This document shows, in pieces, positions 16,319-24,971 of a DNA stretch of 64,000 nt (the first letter of the stretch is position 1; the number at the start of each line of letters is the position of its first letter). The notes under the pieces were generated by a model. It did no database searches. It was not told where the DNA came from and saw only the letters and a program-made list of their open reading frames with translations. Made by a program: the position numbers and the translations under genes. This DNA comes from a bacterium (GTDB taxonomy: Bacteria > Electryoneota > RPQS01), in NCBI GenBank assembly GCA_013360195.1, contig JABWCQ010000014.1:1-64000 (forward strand), in the 5' to 3' direction.

Positions 16319-18868
16319 ATGTACCGATGTAAAATGCTCTGTCTCGCCCTTCTGAACCTGCTGCTTGTCTTGCCTCTTTGGGCTGCAAATGACGAGGCTG
16401 GCCGTACCCCGAATGACCCTCTCGACCAGGGCGGCGAAACCTGTGCTCAAGCTGTCGCAATCACCACGATTCCCTATTGCGACTTTGGCTCTACTGCGGG
16501 GCGGGTAAATGATTACCCCGTCCCTTGCCAAACCGGAAGTGCCGCTCCTGACGTCGTCTATACCATGACACCGCCCGTTACTGCCGTCCTGTCTTTTTCA
16601 CTCTGCGGTTCCGACTACAATAGCGCCCTGACCATCTGGCGCGGATGTCCGTCCGCAGGGGGAGTCATCATCTGCTGCAGCGACAACGTCTGTGGCGACG
16701 ATGCCTGCTGTACTAACGTTACTCTGCTGCCCAATGTGCAGTACTTCATTGTTGTGGACGGTGGTGTTGCACCGAATGCCGGCAACTATACACTGAACGT
16801 GGTGCAAGGCGACAACTGCCCCACAACACCTTGCCAGAACACCTGTCCCTATCCTGATTTGGACAGTGAGCCCAATGATATCTGCGCAGGAGGAGGAGGC
16901 GTCTTCGCCTGTGGCGACACCGTGTGCGGTTATCAGGAATTGGGCGCCAATGATTATTACTACTTCCGCGTACTCGGTCCCGGCTGTCAGTCCGTCACGA
17001 TTGACGTTTTCGGTGATGACACGCCCGGCTTTCCCCCGTTTGGTCAGGGACTCAATCCCGAGGTAACGCTCTATGATGCCGGGTGTAATGCGATTTCGTC
17101 TGACTTTAATAGCGGCACAGGTGAAGATGCGCGTATTGACTCTCTATGTCTTGTGCCCGGAACCTATCGCATTCGCGTTTCCGGTCAACCTCAGGCCACC
17201 AATTTCGGCCCCTACATTATCGCCACATCATGTACACCATGCCCATGTCCGGACTCGTGCGAGTATGAAAATCGCGACGTTGAAGCTTTGAATGGCACCT
17301 GCGGAACGTTCAATCCGCCGATGATCTGCGGCGATACGCTCTGCGGTGACATCGTGACCGTAAATGATGTCGACTGGTACTTGATTACCGTCGTCGGTCC
17401 AGGCTTGATTCGCTTGAAGATTGATATCTTCGCGAACGACACTCCCGGCTGGTATCCTTTCGGTCTGGGACTCGACCCGATGGTTCGTCTGGTCGGCGCG
17501 GGCTGCACCACCATACTCGGTGTGGATACCGCCGGAGGCGTGGGTGAAGATGCGCATCTCGAAATCTGTTTGACTCAGGGAACCTACAACATACAAGTGC
17601 AGCAGGAGGATTTCACGACTGGTCCCTATATTCTCGCGACTTCGTGCGAACCGTGCGACACCTGTCCCTATCCGAGTTTCGACATCGAGCCCGTCAACGA
17701 CGACTGCGGCACCTTCAATCACATACTTCACTGCGGCGATGTCGTGTGCGGAGAGATTGACGGCGGCGATACCGACTGGTACGTTTTGCAAATCACCGAG
17801 TGTACACAGCTCTTCATTGACGTGCTGGGCGACGACACGCCCGGCTTCTATCCGTTTGGACAGGGGCTGAATCCTGCCGTGGAGCTCTTCAACGCAGCAT
17901 GTTCCGGCGGTCTTTATGGAGACCAGAACAGCGGCGTCGGCGAAGATGCGCAATTGACAACCGGCTGTCTCGACCCCGGTATCTACATGCTGCATGTCAT
18001 ACCCGAGTTTGGAACGCAAGGCCCGTACATTCTCTTTATCGGCTGTGAACAATGTCAGTGCGACGCGCCCTGTGTCGTGGCGTGTCCGGATACGGCAAAT
18101 CTTGAGAATGAAACATGTCCTTCATTCCCGGACACGTTTAACAGCGGCTGCGACAATCAGCCGCCGCGCTTCCTGCCGCTCTTCTGCAATGATATGTACT
18201 GTGGCACAAGCTACTCCGATCCCAGCTACACGGATTCCGATTGGTATCTCTTGCGAGTCGGTGATCCAAGCCAAGTCAGAGTCTGCGTGAACAGCGAGTT
18301 CAACGGCTATCTCAGCATTTATGAGCCGGGTGGAGGATTGAATCCCTGCAACCAGCGCGACTTGATTGAGTGCCTGCCGATTGTCGGCTGTCAGGGCGGC
18401 CAGTGCATCTCAGTTTGCCTGAACGCCGGACTTTACATGGTTGAGTTTACACCGACAGGATTGGAACCCGTCAACTGCTGGGACTATGTGCTCTGGACCG
18501 CTTGCTCGCCTTGCGAACCGCTGGTATGTCCCGCTCCGGACAGTCTGGTGATTCACTATCCTGATACCGTGCTTGCCTCTGATCCGGAGACGGACATTGT
18601 GCTCTATTGGAATGCCATTCCCGGTGCGACGGAGTATCGAATTTATCGTTCGAGCGACAACAATAGTCCGGTGATTGTCACTCCGGCCAATTATGTCGGC
18701 TCCACGACCAACACGTTCTTTGTGCATGGAAACGTGATTGCCTTTGGCGGAAACGATATCTGGATTTACGAAATAGTGGCCTATTGCGGCACCGGTGCAA
18801 TTCCGTGTGACGAAGTTTCCACGGCGATTGAACCAGAAAAACCCCGCGTCATCACTCCTCGCGAGTAA
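16319..18868 (+). CDS. Secreted Cys-rich repeat protein, PLDQG family, member 2
   Basis: This 849-residue paralogue of member 1 has a signal peptide (MYRCKMLCLALLNLLLVLPLWA), NDPLDQGGETCA, the PPC-like domain, and three clear repeats with the D.EPN, CGDT.CG and DDTPGFYPFGQGLN signatures. A fourth, divergent Cys-rich unit follows, then the same fibronectin-like C-terminal domain (VIVTPANYVGS). ATG 16319 has GGGAG 8 bases upstream; an earlier ATG at 16277 adds residues without signal-peptide character. A strong terminator follows. The numerous Cys residues suggest disulphide-stabilised domains outside the cytoplasm. Confidence 0.82.
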   Translation: MYRCKMLCLALLNLLLVLPLWAANDEAGRTPNDPLDQGGETCAQAVAITTIPYCDFGSTAGRVNDYPVPCQTGSAAPDVVYTMTPPVTAVLSFSLCGSDYNSALTIWRGCPSAGGVIICCSDNVCGDDACCTNVTLLPNVQYFIVVDGGVAPNAGNYTLNVVQGDNCPTTPCQNTCPYPDLDSEPNDICAGGGGVFACGDTVCGYQELGANDYYYFRVLGPGCQSVTIDVFGDDTPGFPPFGQGLNPEVTLYDAGCNAISSDFNSGTGEDARIDSLCLVPGTYRIRVSGQPQATNFGPYIIATSCTPCPCPDSCEYENRDVEALNGTCGTFNPPMICGDTLCGDIVTVNDVDWYLITVVGPGLIRLKIDIFANDTPGWYPFGLGLDPMVRLVGAGCTTILGVDTAGGVGEDAHLEICLTQGTYNIQVQQEDFTTGPYILATSCEPCDTCPYPSFDIEPVNDDCGTFNHILHCGDVVCGEIDGGDTDWYVLQITECTQLFIDVLGDDTPGFYPFGQGLNPAVELFNAACSGGLYGDQNSGVGEDAQLTTGCLDPGIYMLHVIPEFGTQGPYILFIGCEQCQCDAPCVVACPDTANLENETCPSFPDTFNSGCDNQPPRFLPLFCNDMYCGTSYSDPSYTDSDWYLLRVGDPSQVRVCVNSEFNGYLSIYEPGGGLNPCNQRDLIECLPIVGCQGGQCISVCLNAGLYMVEFTPTGLEPVNCWDYVLWTACSPCEPLVCPAPDSLVIHYPDTVLASDPETDIVLYWNAIPGATEYRIYRSSDNNSPVIVTPANYVGSTTNTFFVHGNVIAFGGNDIWIYEIVAYCGTGAIPCDEVSTAIEPEKPRVITPRE

Positions 18869-18892
18869 ACATTCTCAACAACTTGACACCGG

Positions 18893-18926
18893 ACGGGGCT
18901 GAGCAATCAGCCCCGTTTGCATTTTC
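18893..18926 (+). terminator. Intrinsic terminator after PLDQG member 2
   Basis: A perfect 10-bp stem (ACGGGGCTGA with TCAGCCCCGT) closes a GCAA tetraloop, which is a stable GNRA loop, and is followed by TTTGCATTTT. Confidence 0.75.
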
Positions 18927-18965
18927 AATCTGTAGTTCGCATATTGCTTCAGTTCTCCCCTGCTC

Positions 18966-19025
18966 GCCGAGCGGGGATTAGGCGAAGTGCTTGACAAGCA
19001 CGTAGCGATTCCCCGCCGGAATCTG
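18966..19025 (+). repeat. Palindromic repeat family C, copy 1
   Basis: This copy starts GCCGAGCGGGGATTA and ends TTCCCCGCCGGAATCTG after a variable centre (GCGAAGTGCTTGACAAGC), so the ends can pair (GCGGGGA with TCCCCGC). Other copies are at 19983-20029 and, inverted, at 54758-54800. Here it lies in the leader of the 19064 gene. Confidence 0.7.
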
Positions 19026-19063
19026 CTTTCCTATTTCTAATTTCCTATTTCTTGTTTTTTGTT

Positions 19064-19960
19064 GTGATTCCCGACCTTCCGCCATCCTTTCAACAGCTCT
19101 ACAAAGACAGCGGCCCGATACTTCGCTACCGCATCTTGCGCGATGTGTTAGACCGTGACGAGAGCTGGATTGAAACCTCCAACGCAATAGGCGCGGTGCT
19201 GAAACATCCTCGACTCGTGCAGCTTGCCTCCGAACAATTGCCCAACGGCTCCTTTGGCGACAGGCTCTCGCACACCGCCGCCACCGTGTTGTGGATGTGC
19301 GAAGCCGGAGCGGCCAGCCACGGCGCCGTCCAGCGCGCGCTCGATTATGTCGTGCTGCCCACACTCGCGCAGGAGAATGTGACGTGGGAGCTTGCGCGGG
19401 AGCAGCGGCCGCTCGTGCGCGATGTCTGCCTGCACTTGCTCGCACGCGCCACCCGCGGGACGCATCCTCTGCTCGAATCCTATCTCGAACTCGTTAAACT
19501 TGAATGGCAGCATTGGTTTCAGGACAAGAAGTCTTCGCCGCCCACGGTTCCGGCCTACTGTGCGATGGTCTGGTGGCAGCCGCCGGCCGAGCAGGCCGTA
19601 AGCAAGCGCGAACTGCTGGCACAGCTTCTCAACGAAGTCGAAGCATTGCCCGAAGTGCTCCTGCCCGAAAACACGCGCCTGCTGATTCCCGGCAAGGAAA
19701 AATATCTTGCCGAACCCGTGCGCATGCTGTTCGATTTGGAACACGGCGCGCGCGCGGGAATCGTCAACGACGTCGCGCACCTGCGCTGGCTCTATGAAGA
19801 GCTGGAAGTGCAGCAGGACGCCGACGGCATGTGGCACTTTTTTCTTGAAGAAACTCCGGCGCACTTGTCATGGTATTTTCCGCTTGAAGAACATGCTCAT
19901 GACCGCGAACTCACCGTCCGTGCGCTGATGATTTACAAATTGCTGAACTATGACGTCTAA
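19064..19960 (+). CDS. Conserved-looking helical protein, function unknown
   Basis: The 298-residue product (GTG start at 19064, TTG at 19052 possible) is rich in helices with Leu/Trp/His-containing repeats, such as LPNGSFGDRLSHTAATVLWM and QDADGMWHFFLEETPAHLSWYF. These faintly resemble the QW-type repeats of terpenoid-cyclase or alpha/alpha-toroid folds, but I do not recognise a catalytic motif. There is no signal peptide. Its stop overlaps the ATG of the alkyltransferase-like gene by 11 bases, so they may be cotranscribed. Confidence 0.65.
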   Translation: MIPDLPPSFQQLYKDSGPILRYRILRDVLDRDESWIETSNAIGAVLKHPRLVQLASEQLPNGSFGDRLSHTAATVLWMCEAGAASHGAVQRALDYVVLPTLAQENVTWELAREQRPLVRDVCLHLLARATRGTHPLLESYLELVKLEWQHWFQDKKSSPPTVPAYCAMVWWQPPAEQAVSKRELLAQLLNEVEALPEVLLPENTRLLIPGKEKYLAEPVRMLFDLEHGARAGIVNDVAHLRWLYEELEVQQDADGMWHFFLEETPAHLSWYFPLEEHAHDRELTVRALMIYKLLNYDV

Positions 19961-20351
19961 GAAAATTCCATCGCGCAGGACCGCCGAGCGGGGATTAAGC
20001 GCGAAGCGCGGTTCCCCGCCGGAATCTGCAAACGGTCCCGAGAGCTTGTACAAGCGCATCTACGCCACCGTCAAGAAAATCCCCCGCGGCAAGGTTGCAA
20101 GCTACGGTCAAGTGGCAAGAGTTGCAGGCTTGGAGCGCCATGCCCGCATGGTCGGTTATGCTCTGCATGCTCTGAGTGAAGAGAACATCCACGACGTTCC
20201 GTGGCAGCGTGTTATCAACGCGCAGGGCTATATCTCCATTCGCAGCAATCCCCTCGCCGCCAAAATTCAGCGCAAACTGCTGGAGCAAGAGGGCATCGAA
20301 TTCAACGACAAAGATAAAGTTGACTTCAAAAAGTTCGGCTGGAAGAAATAA
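19950..20351 (+). CDS. Alkyltransferase-like protein (ATL), Trp in place of the MGMT active-site Cys
   Basis: The 133-residue protein matches the C-terminal DNA-binding domain of O6-methylguanine-DNA methyltransferase: GKVASYGQVARVAG (helix-turn-helix), ARMVGYAL and the active-site region. The active-site PCHR motif reads VPWQRVI here (Trp85), the hallmark of ATL proteins, which bind O6-alkylguanine without repairing it and hand it to nucleotide excision repair. Residues 12-27 are encoded by palindromic repeat C (19983-20029) and are not part of the usual fold. A TTG at 20047 would skip the repeat, so the true start is uncertain. Confidence 0.82.
   Translation: MTSKKIPSRRTAERGLSAKRGSPPESANGPESLYKRIYATVKKIPRGKVASYGQVARVAGLERHARMVGYALHALSEENIHDVPWQRVINAQGYISIRSNPLAAKIQRKLLEQEGIEFNDKDKVDFKKFGWKK
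19983..20029 (+). repeat. Palindromic repeat family C, copy 2, inside an open reading frame
   Basis: The sequence GCCGAGCGGGGATTAAGCG, a short centre, and TTCCCCGCCGGAATCTG match copy 1 at both ends. This copy is read in frame as residues 12-27 of the ATL protein if translation starts at 19950. Confidence 0.7.
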
Positions 20352-20419
20352 TTGAAGGGGCGGATGGCGAGTAGCATGCCCAAGTAAGGTCACGTGTTCA
20401 GAGCGCCAGCGAAGCACAA

Positions 20420-21109
20420 TCAGTCCAGCGGCACGCTGGCGGCCGGCATCACTTCATACACCTTCCCTCCCAGTCTCAATTTCATGCGTCTGTTCTTTAA
20501 CTCGGAACGGACGTTTTTCATCTCCGCCAGAATCCCCGTCCCCGGTTCGCTCCCCCGGTAGACAAAACTTCCTTCCAGCACTCGCTCCACTCCGTCATAC
20601 CAGTAGTGGCACAGCTTCGTGTGATAGTAAACTCCCGGCTCATGCTCGCACTCGCGAATGTCGTGTCCGCAAATTGAACAGCTCGGCTTTTGAAATGTAA
20701 AGGCAATCGAAGCCTCCGTGATAATTCCGCTGTCCAGCAGCACACGAAAATCCTCCGCGCCGCTGTGTGCCTTCGGCCAATAGAAATTCGGCACGACGTA
20801 CTTGTTGTTGAGATGCGGTTCAATATTGCCGCCGAAAAATCTCGCCACGGCGATTGACAACCGGTTGTGCCCGATGAGTGCCGGCGCGCCGTGTGTCAAT
20901 TGGAGAATGTGCTCCAAATCTCCCGTGCGGAAGCACCCGAAGTGCGAATCCACCGCATCTCCCGCCAGCCGGCAGCGGCGGACATGGATCTCATCGGCAG
21001 AGAGTGGCCGAAGCGGCGGGTTGGGCAGCCGGTTTATCAAGTCAAGTTCGCCGGACGGCTCCGGCGAAGCGAGGAGGGAAATCGGAAGAGAACGGGTCTG
21101 AAGTATCAT
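20420..21109 (-). CDS. Prohead protease-like protein (HK97/U35-like) with zinc knuckle
   Basis: The 229-residue protein shows an order of features that fits phage capsid-maturation proteases: GAPALIGHNR with His81 where U35 proteases have the catalytic His, and LLDSGIITEASIAF with Ser134 matching the SVGF-type serine motif. A knuckle follows, CSICGHDIRECEH (Cys144, Cys147, Cys154, His156), as in some prophage-type proteases. AGGAG lies about 9 bases upstream of the ATG. It is isolated from the capsid operon but on the same strand. The third catalytic residue cannot be assigned by eye, so the call is moderate. Confidence 0.55.
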   Translation of the reverse strand: MILQTRSLPISLLASPEPSGELDLINRLPNPPLRPLSADEIHVRRCRLAGDAVDSHFGCFRTGDLEHILQLTHGAPALIGHNRLSIAVARFFGGNIEPHLNNKYVVPNFYWPKAHSGAEDFRVLLDSGIITEASIAFTFQKPSCSICGHDIRECEHEPGVYYHTKLCHYWYDGVERVLEGSFVYRGSEPGTGILAEMKNVRSELKNRRMKLRLGGKVYEVMPAASVPLD

Positions 21110-21291
21110 ACTGCAAAGCTCCTGTTAAGGTTTACAAAGATTTAGCAACTCAAATCCTGCCTGCAAGGGTTTTCTTCAAGTGCGGCAAGACATTGTTTTA
21201 TGATTAAATATGACATAAATTGTCTCATTAATTGGCGGCACCTGCATGGGTTCCGGAGACCGCCGGGAGTTCAACCCGAAAGGACGAAGCA

Positions 21292-24200
21292 ATGAAAACG
21301 TTACGATGTCGTGTAATTCTAACCGCGCTTCTATGTTCTGCAGCCTCGAATCTGTTCGCTCAATCTCAAGTCTTCACTCCGCCCGACCAGCAGATTCTCC
21401 CCCCCAGCGCGCAGTTCTCTGTCTCCAATCCTGCCACGGTCACACTTCCGGCACAGGACAATCGTTCGTTCCTGATTGAAGACGAAGTCAATTACGCGCT
21501 TGCCATGGAGCAGGGAGTCATGCCGCCTGCGCAGATTGCCCGCCCGCAGGAAGTCAATTACAATCTGAATAACTCGGGCACATGGGAGACTCTCCCCGAC
21601 GGTTCGCGCATTTGGCGGCTGCGCATCGTCTCGCCTAACGCGACCGATTTGTGGCTGGTCTATGACCAGTGGCGCATCGTCAAGCCCTGCGAACTCTTTC
21701 TTTACAACGACGACCGCTCCATGGTGCTCGGCCCCTACACTGCCGTGGACAACTGGGACGGCACCAACGTCACTCCCATCACAAGCGGCGAGGCGGTGAC
21801 GCTCGAATACGTCGTGCCTGAAGGTCAGGAAGACATTGGCGAGCTTTCAGTGATGCGAGTGCTTCACGGCTACCGGCATTTCAATAATCGCGAGGCCCGC
21901 GACCGAGATGCGCTGGATGCCTTCGGCGACGCGCTGGCCTGCGAGATTAACGTAAACTGCTTCGGCTACATGCAGGAAGAAAAGCGCGCTGTCGCCCTGA
22001 TTGCTGATCCGATGGGCGGAACTTGCACCGGCACGATGCTCAACAACACGCTTCAAAACGGCGACCCGCTTTTCAACACCGCCTTTCACTGTCTGAACGG
22101 CAATCAGAACAACTGGCTCTTCTATTTCAATTACGAAAGCCCCAACTGCTCGCCCAATCAGAACGGCAGTTTGCAGTTCGTGATTGCCAACGCGACGTTG
22201 CTGATGTCCCATCAGGAATCCGACCACGCGCTCTTGCGACTCTCTCGTCCGCGTCCAGAGCGTCCCTTTATTCCCGCCTATATGGGCTGGTATCGTCCCG
22301 ACATCGCCGCAAGCAACTCGTACGGCATTCACCATCCGCGTGCCGACGTGAAGAAAGCGCACGAAGACTACGGCGCCGCAGTCAGCACCGACTGGAACGG
22401 TAACTGGCCTAACACGCACTGGCGCACCTACACCGACAACGGCACCTCTGAGCCCGGCTCGTCCGGATCACCGATGATAAACTCAGGTGGTTACGTCGTC
22501 GGATGTATGCACGGCGGCCCGACCCCCGATTGCGACCCCAACACGCAGGAGCAGGCCGTCTATGGCAAGCTCGCCACCGCATGGGAAGGCGGCGGCAATT
22601 CGTCTTCCCGTCTGCGCGATTGGCTCGACCCCAACAATAGCGGTGCGACCTTCGCCGGCTACTGGCAGCCCCAAGGTCCGCAAAATGATTCCTGCGGACA
22701 GCCGGGTTTTGAGACCATCACAACACTGCCCTTCTCGCGCTCCGGCAGCACACTCTTCGCCGCGAACAATTTCAACACGCTCAACTGCAACACCAACACT
22801 TCGCCGGAACTGGTGTACATGATGCAACTGCCTTGCGACCATAACGTCACCGTTTCGACCTGCGGCTCGAATTTTGATACTCAGCTCATGGTTTATGGAG
22901 TGAACTCCTGCATGGACTGGGTCTGGCTCGCGGGTTGCAACGATGACTTCTGCGGAACGCAAAGTCAAGTCTCCTTCACTGCCACCGGCGGCCAACTCTA
23001 CACCATCGTGCTCGAAGGCTATGGCTCGTCGTGGGGTAATTTCGTCTTGAACGTCACCGGCACATCATCCGGCGCGCAGGGCAACGCGCAGTGTCCCGGC
23101 TATGAAATCACTCAAGTCCCCTATTTCACCTACGGCGCGACGTGGTGCGGCAACGACGACGTCAATCCCGGTTGCCAGACCTTTGACAGCCAGGACGTGC
23201 ACTGGTATTGGGTTTCTCCCTATAATCAGGCCATGCGCGCGCGCACCTGCTTCATCAACTTTGACACCATTCTCGAAGTGCGTTACGGCGGAGCCTGTCC
23301 GGGCACATGGAGCGCCGGCTGCAATGACGACTACTACTGCGGCAGCGACGCCTTGGCCAGCACGGTCGTTTTCGGCGCCTCCGCCGGTGTGACCTACTAC
23401 ATTCACATGGACGGTTACAACGGCGCGGAAGGCATGGCCTCCCTCGAACTTGGAGCCTATAACGACGACTGCTCAAGTCCCATTATCGTCCCCAGCCTTC
23501 CTGCCAATTATGGCGGTGACACCCGCGCGGCGACGGACAACTTCGCCACTGTAATAGGTCCCAATTCAAAAGAGGTCTTCTTCCAATACACTTCGCCCGT
23601 TTGCCAGACCCTGTATATCAACACCTGCGACGACAATCTGACTCTCTATGATACGGGTCTTGAAGTGCGCACGGGCGGGCCCTGTCCCGGCACGACGCTT
23701 GTCGCCTTCAATGACGACGCGTGCGGCAACAACGGCCTCAAGAGCAATGTGATATTCAATGCTGAAGCCAATCGCACCTACTACATCATCGTCGGCGGTT
23801 TCGGCACGAGCGAAGGACAGTTCATGCTCTACCTGAACGGCGGACAGTCGCTTGGCGCTCCGGCCGGTGATGTTTGCGAAACCGCATTGCAAATTCCTTC
23901 GCTGCCGTTCTTTGACAACGGCAACACCTGCTGCATGGCGGACAATTACACTCCCTGTGTCGGCGTGGATTCCCGTGAAGTCGTGTATAACTACTTCTCA
24001 ACCTCCTGTCAGGAAGTCACCGTGTCGCTCTGCGGCTCCGGTTACGACACCGGATTGGGAATTTACGGCGGCGTTTGCCCCAATATTGCTCCGCTGATTG
24101 TCTGCAATGACGACAACTACTGCGGCGGCGTGTTCACACTGCAAAGCACGGCCACCTTCACCGCCGAAGCCAACACGAACTATCAGATTCTCATTCACGG

Positions 24201-24636
24201 CTACTCCACCAACTGCGGCAACTATGCCATCAATGTCACGGGTTCACCCTGTGTGGCGCCGACACCTGCCGCGGTGGATTCGTTGGTCATACTTGCCAAC
24301 GACGGCACCGATGATGCAAAACTCTTCTGGAATGCGACGGCCAACGCATTCTCCTATCAAGTTTACTACTCCACCGACCAGTCGAATATCGTTACTCCGG
24401 CCAATCTCTACCTGACCACGACATCCACAGATGCCACGATCAGCGGTGTTCTCTCGAATGCTCAACCGATGGGATTCTTCCAAGTCGTGGCTCTCGGATC
24501 GGACGGGGCAAGTCTGGCCGTCAACACGGGCGACATGCTGCCGAAGTCGGAAGCCGTGAACTCGGTCGAACTTCAAAACCCGCATCTGTCCATGACCGAT
24601 GTGATTGAAGAACAGGCCTATCTGAACGGCAAATAG
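21292..24636 (+). CDS. Secreted trypsin-like serine protease with PPC-like repeats
   Basis: The 1114-residue protein has a signal peptide (to about residue 24), a pro-region, and a chymotrypsin-fold protease resembling lysyl endopeptidase. The triad is visible as NTAFHCLN (His266), SDHALLRL (Asp311) and EPGSSGSP (Ser391). Four Cys-rich PPC-like domains follow (marker CGSNFDTQLMVY, then CNDDFCG, YTIVLEGYG), and a fibronectin-like C-terminus. The PPC domains share the pattern found in the PLDQG family genes. ATG 21292 follows AAAGGA; an earlier in-frame start at 21232 lacks signal character. The product likely degrades extracellular protein. Confidence 0.88.
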   Translation: MKTLRCRVILTALLCSAASNLFAQSQVFTPPDQQILPPSAQFSVSNPATVTLPAQDNRSFLIEDEVNYALAMEQGVMPPAQIARPQEVNYNLNNSGTWETLPDGSRIWRLRIVSPNATDLWLVYDQWRIVKPCELFLYNDDRSMVLGPYTAVDNWDGTNVTPITSGEAVTLEYVVPEGQEDIGELSVMRVLHGYRHFNNREARDRDALDAFGDALACEINVNCFGYMQEEKRAVALIADPMGGTCTGTMLNNTLQNGDPLFNTAFHCLNGNQNNWLFYFNYESPNCSPNQNGSLQFVIANATLLMSHQESDHALLRLSRPRPERPFIPAYMGWYRPDIAASNSYGIHHPRADVKKAHEDYGAAVSTDWNGNWPNTHWRTYTDNGTSEPGSSGSPMINSGGYVVGCMHGGPTPDCDPNTQEQAVYGKLATAWEGGGNSSSRLRDWLDPNNSGATFAGYWQPQGPQNDSCGQPGFETITTLPFSRSGSTLFAANNFNTLNCNTNTSPELVYMMQLPCDHNVTVSTCGSNFDTQLMVYGVNSCMDWVWLAGCNDDFCGTQSQVSFTATGGQLYTIVLEGYGSSWGNFVLNVTGTSSGAQGNAQCPGYEITQVPYFTYGATWCGNDDVNPGCQTFDSQDVHWYWVSPYNQAMRARTCFINFDTILEVRYGGACPGTWSAGCNDDYYCGSDALASTVVFGASAGVTYYIHMDGYNGAEGMASLELGAYNDDCSSPIIVPSLPANYGGDTRAATDNFATVIGPNSKEVFFQYTSPVCQTLYINTCDDNLTLYDTGLEVRTGGPCPGTTLVAFNDDACGNNGLKSNVIFNAEANRTYYIIVGGFGTSEGQFMLYLNGGQSLGAPAGDVCETALQIPSLPFFDNGNTCCMADNYTPCVGVDSREVVYNYFSTSCQEVTVSLCGSGYDTGLGIYGGVCPNIAPLIVCNDDNYCGGVFTLQSTATFTAEANTNYQILIHGYSTNCGNYAINVTGSPCVAPTPAAVDSLVILANDGTDDAKLFWNATANAFSYQVYYSTDQSNIVTPANLYLTTTSTDATISGVLSNAQPMGFFQVVALGSDGASLAVNTGDMLPKSEAVNSVELQNPHLSMTDVIEEQAYLNGK

Positions 24637-24663
24637 ACTTCCATCGCACTCCGGTTTTCCTGC

Positions 24664-24697
24664 AAGCAGCCCTTCAAGTCGAAGGGCTGTTTGTTTG
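24664..24697 (+). terminator. Intrinsic terminator after the serine protease gene
   Basis: A 9-bp stem (CAGCCCTTC with GAAGGGCTG, loop AAGTC) extends by A-T pairs and is followed by TTTGTTTGTGTTTTG. Confidence 0.7.
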
Positions 24698-24879
24698 TGT
24701 TTTGATATAAATTGATGAATTGTGTGAATTTCATTAGGACAAAGGAGGACAAATCAAGAGGCATGATTGAATTATTCTTGAACCGGAGGTTGACGTTTCG
24801 CAACACGAACCTTTTCAGGAACAGGGACTTGCTCTGAAACTGACCCACTAAGTTACTGTTTTTGTCAAAGGATAGTGAC
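24698..24879. other. Intergenic stretch with no supported gene
   Basis: This part of the 335-base gap between terminator and promoter contains a purine-rich AAAGGAGGACAAA and a 24-codon open frame (ATG 24763) whose ribosome site would be too distant. I see nothing that supports a gene. Confidence 0.4.
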
Positions 24880-24908
24880 TTGACTTGAGAGGGTTTCGGA
24901 TGTATATT
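24880..24908 (+). promoter_or_regulatory. Promoter of the T9SS-substrate gene at 24972
   Basis: TTGACT (24880-24885) and TATATT (24903-24908) are separated by 17 bases. The start would be near 24915, giving a leader of about 57 bases. Confidence 0.65.
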
Positions 24909-24971
24909 CGTAGCAGTTAATAGGACAAAAATGCTCCACTTTTACGGAGATACACTGACACTGGAGAACGA

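Noticed and set aside
24780-24865. Possible insertion-sequence remnant (GAAACTGACCCACT)
   Set aside because: The word resembles some transposon ends, but there is no inverted partner, no target duplication and no transposase fragment.
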